Shown: positions 34,614 through 43,889, numbered from the stretch's first letter. The stretch: 64,000 bases of DNA from Roseovarius bejariae (GCF_009669325.1 NZ_SZWE01000002.1:248001-312000); one strand, 5' to 3'. The notes: generated from the sequence alone by a model not told the origin. Program-made: numbers and translations.

Positions 34614-34900
34614 CAGCCCAGAACGCTGCCCAGTTTCATGGCCATGCCCATATCGCCATCCACGGCCAGTTTGCCGGACATGAAGGCCGCCGTCGGGTCG
34701 AGATCGCCTTCGAGAATGGATTGGAATGTCTCGGCATCCGCGGTGAGGGTGACATCCGCTTCGTCGTCAGCGGCGCGCGCGCCGTCGCCGTCGATCATGA
34801 TGGCGCCCTCGCCTTCGATCATGAATTTGGCGGTGCCGTCGAATCCGCCCGACATTTTGTCGTTCAGGGCGGCAACGGCGCTGTTGATGACTTCGCTCAT
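34613..34900 (-). CDS. SCP2 sterol-binding-domain protein
   Basis: A 95-residue stand-alone SCP2 domain: a short N-terminal helix, then FDGTAKFMIEGEGAIMIDG, DVTLTADAETFQSILEGDLD and AFMSGKLAVDGDMGMAMKLG, the usual family order of beta strands and the lipid-pocket region. Bacterial members bind hydrophobic small molecules; no enzymatic residues are seen. The ATG at 34900 has GGAGGAG nine bases upstream. It overlaps the alpha/beta hydrolase start by one base. Its promoter region is shared with the divergent TPR gene, about 70 bases away. Confidence 0.92.
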   Translation of the reverse strand: MSEVINSAVAALNDKMSGGFDGTAKFMIEGEGAIMIDGDGARAADDEADVTLTADAETFQSILEGDLDPTAAFMSGKLAVDGDMGMAMKLGSVLG

Positions 34901-34972
34901 GGCGGTACTCCTCCGAAATAATTGATGGCCCGGGTCTTTGACTCGGCGGCCAGTTCGCTACATTCTTACTCT

Positions 34973-35536
34973 ATGGGCATAGGATACCGCTTTCTCAACC
35001 GTATCGTGGCGGCACTTTGGCTGGTAGTCGCGTTTTCCCTACCTGTGGGTGCGGAGAACAGTGACCGTGCCATGGAAATGTTACAGAAATTGCCGGAGGC
35101 GGAACCGAAAGAGGCCCGCCGTCTGGCCCGCGAGATCGAGCACGAGTGGTCGAAAACCGGTTCTCCTGCGATGGACCTGTTGCTCAAGCGTGGCCGCGAG
35201 GCGCTTGAAGCCGGTGATTCGCGGGCGGCCATCGAACATCTGACCGCCTTGACCGATCATGCGCCGGAATTTGCCGAAGGCTGGCACCTGCGTGCCATTG
35301 CCCTTGCCAACTCCGAGCGGTACGGCCCGGCGATTGAGGATCTGTCGCGCGCCTTGGCCCTCAACCCGCATAACTTCAACGCGATGTATAGTCTGGGGTC
35401 GGTGCTGGACGAGGTGGGGTATCCCGATCTGGCGCAAGAGGCCTTCTTGCGCGCGGCGTCTATACATCCGCATTCCGAGGACGTAACCAAGGCGTTGGAG
35501 CGTGTGGCCCGCGAAGTTGGCGGCGCGGATCTCTGA
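34973..35536 (+). CDS. Exported TPR-repeat protein
   Basis: A protein of 187 residues from the chosen start. A signal peptide (MGIGYRFLNRIVAALWLVVA...PVGA) is followed by an acidic helical stretch and at least three TPR-like repeats, for example REALEAGDSRAAIEHLTAL, YGPAIEDLSRALALNPHNF and YPDLAQEAFLRAASIHPHSE. It would be periplasmic and act as a protein-interaction scaffold. The start at 34973 gives a clean signal peptide but has no ribosome binding site; ATG 34925 is an alternative that adds 16 residues. The SUV3-like helicase gene begins 21 bases downstream on the same strand, probably in one transcript. Confidence 0.8.
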   Translation: MGIGYRFLNRIVAALWLVVAFSLPVGAENSDRAMEMLQKLPEAEPKEARRLAREIEHEWSKTGSPAMDLLLKRGREALEAGDSRAAIEHLTALTDHAPEFAEGWHLRAIALANSERYGPAIEDLSRALALNPHNFNAMYSLGSVLDEVGYPDLAQEAFLRAASIHPHSEDVTKALERVAREVGGADL

Positions 35537-35557
35537 GAACCGAGGGAGTAGGCCCCG

Positions 35558-38398
35558 ATGTCCATGGCCGCGCAATCCAGAACCCTGGCGGTTCTGGGCC
35601 CCACCAATACCGGGAAGACGCATTTCGCGATCGAGCGGATGCTGGGCTATCGCACGGGGGTGATCGGCCTTCCGCTGCGCCTTCTGGCGCGCGAGGTGTA
35701 TGACCGGATTGTCGCGGTCCGCGGGCCTTCAGTGGTGGCCTTGGTCACCGGGGAAGAGCGGATCGTGCCCGAGCGGGCGCAATTCTGGGTTTGCACCGTC
35801 GAGGCGATGCCCGAAGGGCTGGGTGCCGATTTCGTGGCGATCGACGAAATTCAGTTGTGTGCCGACCCCGAGCGTGGGCATGTCTTTACCGACCGGCTGT
35901 TGCGGGCGCGGGGCTTGCGGGAAACGCAATTCCTGGGCAGCCACACCATGCGCGGGGCAATTGCGGCACTGGTGCCCGGGGTGGAATTCCTGAGCCGCGA
36001 GCGGATGTCGCAACTTTCCTACGCAGGTTCGAAAAAGATAAGTAAAATGCCGCCTCGAAGCGCCATCGTCGGTTTTTCGGTTGATAATGTATATTCCATA
36101 GCCGAGCTGTTGCGCCGCCAAAAGGGCGGTGCAGCGGTGGTCATGGGGGCGCTTTCACCGCGTACACGCAATGCGCAGGTGGATCTTTATCAAAACGGGG
36201 ATGTCGATTACCTCGTGGCGACCGATGCCATCGGGATGGGCCTTAATCTGGACATCGACCATGTGGCGTTTTCCTCGCTGTCGAAATTCGACGGGCGTCG
36301 GATGCGGGCACTTGCGCCCAATGAACTGGCCCAGATCGCGGGGCGTGCGGGTCGGGGGATGAGCCACGGCACATTCGGCGTGACGGGCGAGGCGCCGGAA
36401 CTGCCTGACGAGGTGGCGCAGGCGATTATGGACCACCGCTTTGCCCCCATTCGCAAGCTGGAGTGGCGCAATCCCAAGCTGTCCTTCGGGCAGGTGGACG
36501 CACTGATTGCCTCGCTTGAGGCCAAGCCCGAGGGCGAGTGGCTGGTGAGGGCGCGGGAGGCCGATGACCTGCGGGCGCTGCGGACCTTGGCCGAGCAATC
36601 GGAGGTGCGGGCAAGGGCCAGTGACGGGCCATCGGTGCGCCTGCTGTGGGATGTCTGCCGAATCCCCGATTTTCGCGGCATCAGCCACGCCGAACACGCC
36701 GGGCTATTGGAAACCATTTACAGAGATCTGCACGAAAGGGGCCGGGTGCCCGACGACTGGCTGGCGCGGCAGGTAAAACGCATCGACCGGACCGATGGTG
36801 ACATCGACACATTGTCGAAACGCCTGTCCTATATCCGCACATGGACCTATGTTGCGCAACGAAAGGGTTGGGTCGATGACGAAATGCATTGGCGTGGCGC
36901 GACACGCGCGGTAGAAGACCGCCTGTCGGATGCGCTGCACGAGCGTTTGACCCAGAGATTTGTGGACCGGCGCACATCCGTGCTCTTGCGCCGGCTCAAG
37001 CAGAAGGAGGCCATGGTGGCCGAAGTGAACGACAAAGGTGAAGTGACGGTCGAGGGCGAATTCGTCGGGCGTCTGGAAGGGTTCCGCTTTATTCAGGATA
37101 AGGCGGCTGCGGGGCAGGAGGCGAAAGCCATCTCGCAGGCCAGTTTGCAGGCGCTCGCGCCGCAATTCCATTTGAAAGCGGATCGGTTTTACAACGCGCC
37201 CGATACCGAGATCGACTTTACCGAGCAGGGCGGGTTGATGTGGGGCGAGCAGGCCGTGGGCAAGCTGGTGTCCGGGGCCGACCCGATGAAGCCGCAGGCG
37301 CAGGCCTTTGTCGATGAAGCGGCGGGCGATGACGTGGCCCAAAAGGTGCAGCGCCGCTTGCAGCATTTCATTGACCGCAAGGTGGCCACCCTGTTCGAGC
37401 CGCTGTTGAACATCCAACGCGACGAGGAACTGAGCGGTCTGGCGCGCGGATTCGGTTTCCGCATGGTGGAAAACCTCGGGATCATCCCGCGCGGTGAGGT
37501 GGCCGATGAGGTCAAGGCACTGGATCAAGACGCGCGCGGTGCCCTGCGCAAGCATGGTGTACGCTTTGGCCAGTTCACGATTTTCATGCCCTTGCTGCTG
37601 AAGCCCGCACCGACGCGCTTGCGTCTGGTGCTGTGGTCGCTGGCACAAGGGCTGGAGGAATTCCCCGAAGCGCCGCCGCCGGGCCTGGTGACGGTGCCGT
37701 CCGGTACGGCGCATCCGCGCGGCTATCACGCGATGTCGGGTTATCGTGCGGCTGGCGAACGGGCCATTCGGATCGACATGCTGGAACGTCTGGCCGATAT
37801 GCTGCGCGCCGAGGACAGCCGGGGTGGGTTCGAGGCCAAGGCGGATATGCTGTCGATCACCGGCATGACGCTGGAACAATTCGCCGACCTGATGCAGGGC
37901 CTCGGATACAAGGCCGAGCGCGGCGAGCGTGAAAAGGTCAAGCCCGTGGATCAGGCCATGGCAGAGGCTCCGGCGCAGGCCCAAGATGCGGCCGAGGCGA
38001 CAGCCGAAGATCAAGTTGAGGCGATCCCCGACGAAGGCGAAGCGCCAGTGGCGGTTGAGGCACCGGAGGCGGCAGAAGTGCCTGCGGAGGTGCCGGAGGC
38101 CAGCGAAACCGAGGCGCTTCCGGGCGAAGCCCCGGCGGCCGAGCCTTCCGAGCCCGAGGTGGAGGTGTTCTATACCTTCACATGGGCCGGGCGTGGCGGG
38201 CGTGCGCGCAACGAGGGCCGTAGCAAGCCCCGGGGGGAAAAGCCCGCAGGCAACAAGCCGCGCGGCAAGCCCGGCAAAGGCAAGCCCAAGCGCGAGCAGG
38301 GGCCGAAAACCTTTTCCTCCAAGCCGCAGAAGAAAGACAAGATCGACCCGGACAATCCCTTTGCCGCGGCCCTCATGGGCCTCAAGGACAAGGGATAA
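35558..38398 (+). CDS. SUV3-like ATP-dependent RNA/DNA helicase
   Basis: A 946-residue superfamily 2 helicase resembling mitochondrial SUV3, which alphaproteobacteria share. Walker A is GPTNTGKT (14-21), the DExH-like motif II is DEIQ in AIDEIQLCADPERGH, and motif VI lies in LAQIAGRAGRG. A long helical middle region follows to about residue 800. The C-terminus is low complexity: an Ala/Glu/Pro-rich acidic stretch (about 810-870), then a Lys/Gly/Pro/Arg-rich tail (RGGRARNEGRSKPRGEKP and onward) probably for RNA contact. In mitochondria SUV3 works with PNPase in RNA decay; the bacterial role is open. The S4-domain gene follows after nine bases. Confidence 0.93.
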   Translation: MSMAAQSRTLAVLGPTNTGKTHFAIERMLGYRTGVIGLPLRLLAREVYDRIVAVRGPSVVALVTGEERIVPERAQFWVCTVEAMPEGLGADFVAIDEIQLCADPERGHVFTDRLLRARGLRETQFLGSHTMRGAIAALVPGVEFLSRERMSQLSYAGSKKISKMPPRSAIVGFSVDNVYSIAELLRRQKGGAAVVMGALSPRTRNAQVDLYQNGDVDYLVATDAIGMGLNLDIDHVAFSSLSKFDGRRMRALAPNELAQIAGRAGRGMSHGTFGVTGEAPELPDEVAQAIMDHRFAPIRKLEWRNPKLSFGQVDALIASLEAKPEGEWLVRAREADDLRALRTLAEQSEVRARASDGPSVRLLWDVCRIPDFRGISHAEHAGLLETIYRDLHERGRVPDDWLARQVKRIDRTDGDIDTLSKRLSYIRTWTYVAQRKGWVDDEMHWRGATRAVEDRLSDALHERLTQRFVDRRTSVLLRRLKQKEAMVAEVNDKGEVTVEGEFVGRLEGFRFIQDKAAAGQEAKAISQASLQALAPQFHLKADRFYNAPDTEIDFTEQGGLMWGEQAVGKLVSGADPMKPQAQAFVDEAAGDDVAQKVQRRLQHFIDRKVATLFEPLLNIQRDEELSGLARGFGFRMVENLGIIPRGEVADEVKALDQDARGALRKHGVRFGQFTIFMPLLLKPAPTRLRLVLWSLAQGLEEFPEAPPPGLVTVPSGTAHPRGYHAMSGYRAAGERAIRIDMLERLADMLRAEDSRGGFEAKADMLSITGMTLEQFADLMQGLGYKAERGEREKVKPVDQAMAEAPAQAQDAAEATAEDQVEAIPDEGEAPVAVEAPEAAEVPAEVPEASETEALPGEAPAAEPSEPEVEVFYTFTWAGRGGRARNEGRSKPRGEKPAGNKPRGKPGKGKPKREQGPKTFSSKPQKKDKIDPDNPFAAALMGLKDKG

Positions 38399-38407
38399 GC
38401 GCCCGGT

Positions 38408-38791
38408 TTGGCCGATCAGCCGGAGAAAATCCGTCTGGACAAATGGCTTTGGTACGCGCGTTTTTTCAAAACGCGCGGCCTCTCGGCCAAGCAGGTCTCG
38501 GCGGGGCATGTGCGTGTCAATTCCGAAAAGGTGGCCAAGCCCGCCCATAGCGTGGGGCCGGGCGATGTTCTGACCTTTGCGCAGGCGCGCCAGGTGCGGG
38601 TGGTAAGGATTGTGGACGTGGGCGAACGGCGCGGCCCCGCGCCAGAGGCGCAGGCGCTTTACGAAGACCTCAGCCCGCCGCCCGAACCCAAGGACAGTGT
38701 TGCGCCCGCCCCCAAATACGAGGGAAAAGGGCGCCCTACCAAGCGGGATCGGCGCAAACTCGATCTCAATCGCCCGGATACGCTTGATTGA
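38408..38791 (+). CDS. hslR: S4-domain RNA-binding protein, Hsp15-like
   Basis: A 127-residue protein with an N-terminal S4 domain (IRLDKWLWYARFFKTRGLSAKQV, about residues 8-30, then GHVRVNSEKVAKPAHSVGPGD) as in the heat-shock protein Hsp15, which binds stalled 50S subunits with nascent chain. The C-terminal 50 residues are an unstructured, proline- and lysine-rich tail ending TKRDRRKLDLN. The start is TTG at 38408, nine bases after the SUV3-gene stop, with no usable ATG near it that keeps the S4 domain. The SUV3-hslR-fdxA order is common in Rhodobacterales. Confidence 0.88.
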   Translation: MADQPEKIRLDKWLWYARFFKTRGLSAKQVSAGHVRVNSEKVAKPAHSVGPGDVLTFAQARQVRVVRIVDVGERRGPAPEAQALYEDLSPPPEPKDSVAPAPKYEGKGRPTKRDRRKLDLNRPDTLD

Positions 38792-38842
38792 TCCGCGCCT
38801 GTGGATTAGGTCAGGCACAACGCGCCAGAATGAGAGACCGAA

Positions 38843-39181
38843 ATGACCTATGTGGTGATCGATAACTGCATCGAGTGCAAATACACCGATTGCGTCGAGG
38901 TGTGCCCCGTGGATTGCTTCTACGAGGGTGAGAACATGCTGGTGATCCACCCCGACGAATGTATTGATTGCGGTGTCTGCGAGCCGGAATGCCCCGCCGA
39001 TGCGATCCGCCCCGATACCGAGCCGGACATGGAAAAATGGGTGGAATTCAACCGCAAGTATTCCGAGATGTGGCCGGTGATCATCACCAAGAAAGACCAG
39101 CTTCCGCAGGCGGAAGAGCGAGATGGCGAGACTGGAAAGGTCGACAAGTACTTCTCGGAAAAACCTGGTGAGGGTGGCTGA
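38843..39181 (+). CDS. fdxA: 7Fe-type ferredoxin FdxA
   Basis: A 112-residue ferredoxin. Cysteines at 9, 12, 17, 21 and 25 ([17 protein letters not shown]) and at 40, 43, 46 and 50 ([11 protein letters not shown]) fit the Azotobacter FdI-like ferredoxins with one 3Fe-4S and one 4Fe-4S cluster, with a long C-terminal extension rich in acidic and Lys residues. It transfers electrons in the cytoplasm; partners are not known here. The ATG follows GAGACCG weakly. It is followed by a terminator hairpin at 39285-39315. Confidence 0.96.
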   Translation: MTYVVIDNCIECKYTDCVEVCPVDCFYEGENMLVIHPDECIDCGVCEPECPADAIRPDTEPDMEKWVEFNRKYSEMWPVIITKKDQLPQAEERDGETGKVDKYFSEKPGEGG

Positions 39182-39284
39182 CCCTCAACTGGGTGATTCG
39201 AGCCTTTGACGGGGATGCACCCCTGATGGAACTTTAAGATCGCTCTGTAAGTATTTGAAATAGAAGTCTGAAAAATCAAATTTT

Positions 39285-39315
39285 AATGCCTCCACTTCCG
39301 AATGGGGGCATTTTG
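39285..39315 (+). terminator. Terminator after fdxA
   Basis: Stem AATGCCTCC (39285-39293) with GGGGGCATT (39304-39312), nine pairs with one U-G wobble, loop of ten, then TTTTG. It lies about 100 bases after the fdxA stop and about 160 bases before carD. Confidence 0.75.
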
Positions 39316-39473
39316 TGTTATATATCCGTTACATATGTAGATGCCTGCCTGATATCCATTTGCCCATGCCATCGCTTGGGAATGGTTTTCTTTGCGCCTG
39401 ATGTCTGTTTTTCGGGGTCACCGGAAGCAGTGTGTGACGTATTGAACAGGCTTACCCTGTGAGGAAGACCTGA

Positions 39474-39983
39474 ATGAGCAAAGCCAAGAAATCCGAGTTT
39501 CGCCCAGACGATTTTGTTGTTTACCCCGCCCATGGCGTGGGGCAGATCATGTCGATCGAAGAGCAAGAGATTGCCGGGATCAAACTGGAACTCTTCGTGA
39601 TCTCTTTTGAAAAAGACAAGATGACCCTGCGGGTGCCCACAAACAAGGCCACCGAGATCGGGATGCGCGGCTTGTCGAGCCCTGATGTGGTCTCCAAGGC
39701 GATGACCACGCTGAAGGGTAAGGCCAAGGTGAAGCGCGCCATGTGGTCGCGCCGGGCCCAGGAATATGAGCAAAAGATCAATTCCGGCGACCTGATCGCG
39801 ATTGCCGAGGTGGTGCGAGACCTGCACCGTTCGGATGATCAGCGTGAGCAAAGCTATTCCGAGCGTCAGCTTTACGAAGCCGCGCTTGAGCGTTTGACCC
39901 GCGAAGTGGCCGCCGTTTCGGGCGGTGACGAGGTAAGCGCCGCCAAGAAGGTGGATGAAGTGCTGATCACCCGCGCTGCATAA
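39474..39983 (+). CDS. carD: CarD/CdnL-family transcription factor
   Basis: A 169-residue protein. The N-terminal CarD/TRCF-like RNA-polymerase interaction domain (FRPDDFVVYPAHGVGQIMSIEE, about residues 8-65) is followed by an all-helical C-terminal DNA-contacting domain (AKVKRAMWSRRAQEYEQKI to the end). CdnL proteins stabilise open promoter complexes, particularly at rRNA and growth genes. In alphaproteobacteria the gene is conserved and is often near fdxA, as here. It has its own long upstream region (about 290 bases with the fdxA terminator) and a terminator behind it. Confidence 0.95.
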   Translation: MSKAKKSEFRPDDFVVYPAHGVGQIMSIEEQEIAGIKLELFVISFEKDKMTLRVPTNKATEIGMRGLSSPDVVSKAMTTLKGKAKVKRAMWSRRAQEYEQKINSGDLIAIAEVVRDLHRSDDQREQSYSERQLYEAALERLTREVAAVSGGDEVSAAKKVDEVLITRAA

Positions 39984-40005
39984 GATTTTCCCGAACTTCG
40001 GGTCA

Positions 40006-40035
40006 AAGGCCGTGCCCCAAGGGCGCGGCCTTTTT
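40006..40035 (+). terminator. Terminator after carD, overlapping the cobS stop
   Basis: Stem AAGGCCGTGCCC / GGGCGCGGCCTT (40006-40017 and 40021-40032), 12 pairs with one wobble, loop CAA, then T5. The T-run runs into the stop codon of the convergent cobS gene at 40034, so both transcripts may end here. Confidence 0.85.
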
Positions 40036-40789
40036 ACATGCTGAGATAGAAAAGCAGCGCAATTTCAGTCACTTGCTGTACCGCTCCAAGGATGTCGCCG
40101 GTTTGGCCGCCGATCTTGGCACGGGCGATGCGACCCATCGCTAGGGTCATCAGGACGGCCCAGATGACTGCGCCAAAGAGGTGCCAACCCAGAAGAAAAA
40201 GGCCTGGAATCAAAGTGATAGCGATGCCCAGGGCGGCGGTTGCCGCTGTCGGGCGCCCGGTGCTGTGCGAAAGTCCGTGATCGCGGGCATGGGGCAGGGC
40301 GGCCATCAGGGCGGGCATGGTTGCGCGCGAGAGCATGGGGGCGGCAAGGAGGGCGGTCAGGGCCGTGGCCGGGGATGCTTCGAACACCATCCAGATCGCC
40401 GCCCAACGCCCTGAAAACGAAAGGAATAGTGCGAGCACACCATAGGTGCCGATGTAACTGTCTTTCATGATCTCAAGGCGGCGGGCGCGGTCCCAGCCGC
40501 CCCAGAGGCCATCGGCGGTGTCGGCCAATCCGTCCTCGTGCATGGCACCGGTCGTGATGGTTAAAATAGCCATTGAAATCAATGCACTAAGGGGTGCGGC
40601 GAGTCCCATCCAAAGCCCGCCAAGCCCCGCCAGACCGGCCAGCCCGCCGGTCACGAGGCCGACAAGGGGATAGGCCCAAGCGGCCTTGGCCCCGCGCTCG
40701 AAACTGCTGACATGCACTGGAAGGCGGGTGAGAAGCGCAAGGGCCAGCGGAAAATCCGACGCCTTTACAAGGGCTTGGTCGTTTTTCAT
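40034..40789 (-). CDS. cobS: Adenosylcobinamide-GDP ribazoletransferase
   Basis: A 251-residue inner-membrane enzyme joining adenosylcobinamide-GDP with alpha-ribazole to form adenosylcobalamin. It shows the family blocks LLTRLPVH near the N-terminus, AMHEDGLADTADGLWGG (metal-binding acidic motif, about 80-96) and RLEIMKDSYIGTYGV, followed by several hydrophobic helices. The ATG at 40789 gives the standard start MKNDQALVKASDFPLAL. It is divergent from cobT with only 68 bases between them, so both late cobalamin steps share a compact promoter region. No cobalamin riboswitch fits in that gap. Confidence 0.95.
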   Translation of the reverse strand: MKNDQALVKASDFPLALALLTRLPVHVSSFERGAKAAWAYPLVGLVTGGLAGLAGLGGLWMGLAAPLSALISMAILTITTGAMHEDGLADTADGLWGGWDRARRLEIMKDSYIGTYGVLALFLSFSGRWAAIWMVFEASPATALTALLAAPMLSRATMPALMAALPHARDHGLSHSTGRPTAATAALGIAITLIPGLFLLGWHLFGAVIWAVLMTLAMGRIARAKIGGQTGDILGAVQQVTEIALLFYLSM

Positions 40790-40857
40790 CGTCTTTGGGC
40801 CTTTTCCGGCTGCGTCTTTGGGCAGGGCTGCGATACATAAAGCCATGACAGGATGCA

Positions 40858-41886
40858 ATGGATGGACCGATGCGCCAAGACTTTACCACGCTGAGCGAAT
40901 TTTCCGAGATACTTCAAGGACTTCCGGGGCCGGATGATAAGGCCGTGACGGCGGCGAAGGCGCGGGATGGGCAGTTGACGAAGCCGCCCGGCGCCTTGGG
41001 GCGGCTTGAAGACCTGGCGGCGTGGTATTGCGGCTGGCGCGGCGATCCGCAACCGATGATCGACGCTCCGCAGGTCATTATTTTCGCGGGAAATCATGGG
41101 GTTACGGCGCAGGGGGTCTCGGCCTTTCCGGCGGATGTGACGGCACAGATGGTCGCCAATTTCGAAGCCGGGGGCGCGGCTGTGAACCAGTTGGCGAAAC
41201 TGGCCGGGGCGCGCATGGATGTGCATGCCCTGGAGTTGGATACGCCCACGGCGGATATGACCGAAGGCCCGGCGATGAGCGAGCAGGAGGTTGTCGCTGC
41301 ACTCAGAACAGGTTGGCAAGCCGTTGATTCAAAAGCGGATTTATTGGTCGTCGGCGAAATGGGAATCGGCAACACGACGGCGGCCTCGGCGATCGCCCTT
41401 GCGCTTTTTGGCGGGGAGGCCAGTGATTGGACCGGGCGTGGGACCGGGGTCGAAGGGGAGGCCCTGCGCCACAAGGCCGAGGTCGTGGCACGTGCTGTCG
41501 AGGCGAATTCATCCTGTAAAACCGATGGCTTGGAGATTCTGCGCTGTCTTGGCGGGCGGGAGCTTGCGGCGATGGCCGGGGCCATGGTGCGGGCGCGGGT
41601 TTTGCGTATCCCATTGATTTTGGACGGTTTTATCTGCACGGCGGCTGCTGCCTGCCTTGAGAAGGCGCAAAAGGGCGCTTTGGATCATGCCGTTGCGGGA
41701 CACCGGAGCGCCGAGGGCGCGCATGACAAGCTTTTGAAATCGCTTGATAAAGACCCTCTCTTGGCCTTGAATATGCGGCTTGGCGAAGGCTCGGGCGCGG
41801 GCTTGGCGATCAATATCCTCAAGGGGGCCTTGGCCTGTCATTCGGGCATGTCCACCTTTGCCGAGGCAGGCGTTTCCGAGGGCTGA
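40858..41886 (+). CDS. cobT: Nicotinate-nucleotide-dimethylbenzimidazole phosphoribosyltransferase
   Basis: A 342-residue enzyme making alpha-ribazole 5'-phosphate for the lower ligand of cobalamin. Conserved parts are [13 protein letters not shown] near residue 40, [16 protein letters not shown] near 75-90, [17 protein letters not shown] near 165 and the C-terminal catalytic region [10 protein letters not shown]. The ATG at 40858 or the one at 40870 could be used. It supplies the substrate of the divergent CobS. Its 3' end is followed by a large CGTACG palindrome cluster before the convergent Kef gene. Confidence 0.96.
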   Translation: MDGPMRQDFTTLSEFSEILQGLPGPDDKAVTAAKARDGQLTKPPGALGRLEDLAAWYCGWRGDPQPMIDAPQVIIFAGNHGVTAQGVSAFPADVTAQMVANFEAGGAAVNQLAKLAGARMDVHALELDTPTADMTEGPAMSEQEVVAALRTGWQAVDSKADLLVVGEMGIGNTTAASAIALALFGGEASDWTGRGTGVEGEALRHKAEVVARAVEANSSCKTDGLEILRCLGGRELAAMAGAMVRARVLRIPLILDGFICTAAAACLEKAQKGALDHAVAGHRSAEGAHDKLLKSLDKDPLLALNMRLGEGSGAGLAINILKGALACHSGMSTFAEAGVSEG

Positions 41887-41972
41887 TTTTCGTACGAGTC
41901 GTACGATCACCCCCGGAGTTTCGTACGAAAACCGGCGAGGGTCTCGGACTGATCGTACGAGTCGTACGAAAA
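41887..41972. repeat. CGTACG palindrome cluster between cobT and the Kef gene
   Basis: Two 23-base arms, 41887-41909 and 41950-41972, are inverted repeats of each other with one mismatch at the centre; each arm is itself a palindrome CGTACGA-G-TCGTACG. A third perfect 12-base palindrome, TTTCGTACGAAA (41919-41930), lies between. There are five CGTACG boxes in 86 bases between convergent genes. It could serve as a two-way transcription stop or as a multi-site protein binding locus. Confidence 0.85.
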
Positions 41973-41978
41973 TGGCGC

Positions 41979-43889
41979 CTATTCCCCGGCCTCTTTCTGA
42001 TCAAGTTCCGCGGATTCTTCGAGTTGTGACAGCAGCATGGTCTGCAACTCGCGCTCAAGGTCCTTGGCGCGGGCGATATAGGCGGAATTCTCGACCGTGG
42101 GAATGTTGGGGTCCCACAGGGCGGCCAGTTCGCGGACCGACTGGCGGTCGTGCTTGTAGAAGGTCTGTTCCAGTTCGGCGGCCTCGAATTCGCTGAGCCC
42201 CATGTTTTCCAGCACGTAGCGCCCGGCGCGCAGGGAGCTGTCAAAGACCTCGCGCACGATGTCGTCGGCCCCGGCCTTGTAGAGGCGGAACACATGGGTC
42301 CGGTCGCGGGCGCGGGCGACGATGTGCAGGTCGGGGCGTTCGCGGCGGGCGAAGGCCACCAGCTTGGTGATCTGTTCGGGGCTGTCCAGCGCGGCGACCA
42401 GAACCTTGGCCTCGCCCAGACCGGCGGCATGCAGAAGTTCGGGGCGGGTGGGATCGCCGAAGAAGCCCTTGACCCCGAAACGGCGCATCCGCTGGATCGC
42501 GGTGAGGTCGTGATCCAGCACCACGGTATTGAACCCCGAGGAGCGCACGAGGCGGTTGACGATCTGCCCGAAACGGCCGATCCCGGCGATGATCACCGGC
42601 GCCTGATCGTCGATCGTGTCGGGTTCCTGTTGCTCGGTCACCTCGTCCATCTGGCCCGAGAGCCAGTCGTAGAGGATAAAGAGCAGCGGCGTGATCAGCA
42701 TGGTGAGCGCCACCACCAGAAGCAGCATTTCGTTCATCGCGGGGGGGATGACGTTCTGCTGACCCGAGAAGTTGATCAGCACGAAACCGAATTCGCCGGC
42801 CTGCGCCAGTGACAGGGTGAACAGCCAGAGGTTCCGCCCCTTGAGGCCGAAGGCCCGACCGAGGAAATAAAGGATCGCGCCCTTGATCAGGATCACGGCA
42901 AGGGCAATCCCCACCACGGCAAAGAAATCGCGGGCAAGCACGGCAAAGTTGATGCCCGCGCCCACGGTGATGAAGAACAGGCCCAGAAGCAGCCCCTTGA
43001 AGGGTTCGATGTCGCTTTCCAGCTCGTGCCGGAATTCCGAGTTGGCCAGCACGACACCGGCAAGGAAGGCGCCGAGCGCCGGGGAGAGGCCCACGAGGTT
43101 CATCACATAGGCGATGCCCACCACGATCAGCAGCGCCAGCGCGGTATACATCTCGCGCAATCGTGCGGCGTGGATGAAGCGGAACACCGGGCGGGTCAGG
43201 TAGATGCCCGTCAGGATGATCGCGGCCACGGCCCCGAGGGTGAGCAAGGTCACGCCCCAGCCCGGCAAGCCCTGGACAAAGGAGGCGGCGGTGCTGTGGA
43301 CGCCGTGATCGCCGACCAGCCCGGAATCGCCCATGCGGTCGAGGGCGTCGGACAGCACCATGTCCGGCGGTTTGGGCAGGGCCAGAAGCGGCAGCAGCGC
43401 CAGCATCGGGATTACCGCGATGTCCTGCGTCAGCAGAACCGAGAAGGCCGAGCGCCCGCCGCCGGTTTGCATCAATCCCTTTTCCGACAGGGTTTGCAGG
43501 ACGATGGCGGTCGAGGACAGGGCAAAGACCAGTCCGATGGCCAGAGAGATCGACCACGGCTGCCCGAGGGCCATGCTCCCGATCATGACGGCCAGCGTGG
43601 TGAGGGTGATTTGCAAGCCGCCGAGGCCCAGAAGCCTGTGGCGCATGTCCCACAGGGCGCGGGGTTCAAGCTCCAGCCCGATGAGGAACAGCATCATCAC
43701 GACGCCGAATTCCGCGAAGTGTTGCAGCTCGGCAGTTTCGTGGCCACCCACGAGCCCGAGAATCGGACCGATCAGGATACCCGCCGCCAGATACCCCAGC
43801 ACCGAGCCAAGCCCGAGGCGCGCGGCCAGGGGCACGGCGATGACCGCCGCGGCGAGGTAGATCGAGGCTTGAAACAGGAAGCCTTCCAT
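41979..43889 (-). CDS. CPA2-family cation/proton antiporter, KefB/KefC-like
   Basis: A 636-residue membrane protein. The N-terminal about 390 residues are 12-13 helices of the Na/K:H exchanger fold, with LMLFLIGLELEPRALWDMR and GAFLAGVVLANSEFRHELES typical of Kef. The C-terminal part is an RCK/TrkA-N domain beginning VIIAGIGRFGQIVNRLV (about 430) and including VLDHDLTAIQRM, followed by a helical tail. Kef systems release K in response to glutathione adducts or pH. No KefF/KefG ancillary gene is next to it. It converges on cobT. Confidence 0.93.
   Translation of the reverse strand: MEGFLFQASIYLAAAVIAVPLAARLGLGSVLGYLAAGILIGPILGLVGGHETAELQHFAEFGVVMMLFLIGLELEPRALWDMRHRLLGLGGLQITLTTLAVMIGSMALGQPWSISLAIGLVFALSSTAIVLQTLSEKGLMQTGGGRSAFSVLLTQDIAVIPMLALLPLLALPKPPDMVLSDALDRMGDSGLVGDHGVHSTAASFVQGLPGWGVTLLTLGAVAAIILTGIYLTRPVFRFIHAARLREMYTALALLIVVGIAYVMNLVGLSPALGAFLAGVVLANSEFRHELESDIEPFKGLLLGLFFITVGAGINFAVLARDFFAVVGIALAVILIKGAILYFLGRAFGLKGRNLWLFTLSLAQAGEFGFVLINFSGQQNVIPPAMNEMLLLVVALTMLITPLLFILYDWLSGQMDEVTEQQEPDTIDDQAPVIIAGIGRFGQIVNRLVRSSGFNTVVLDHDLTAIQRMRRFGVKGFFGDPTRPELLHAAGLGEAKVLVAALDSPEQITKLVAFARRERPDLHIVARARDRTHVFRLYKAGADDIVREVFDSSLRAGRYVLENMGLSEFEAAELEQTFYKHDRQSVRELAALWDPNIPTVENSAYIARAKDLERELQTMLLSQLEESAELDQKEAGE

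Noticed and set aside
36704..38950. A 748-codon open frame on the minus strand opposite the SUV3-like gene
   Set aside because: Antisense shadow of a high-GC gene; its product is a His/Arg/Leu-rich sequence with no family features and it runs through hslR and into fdxA.
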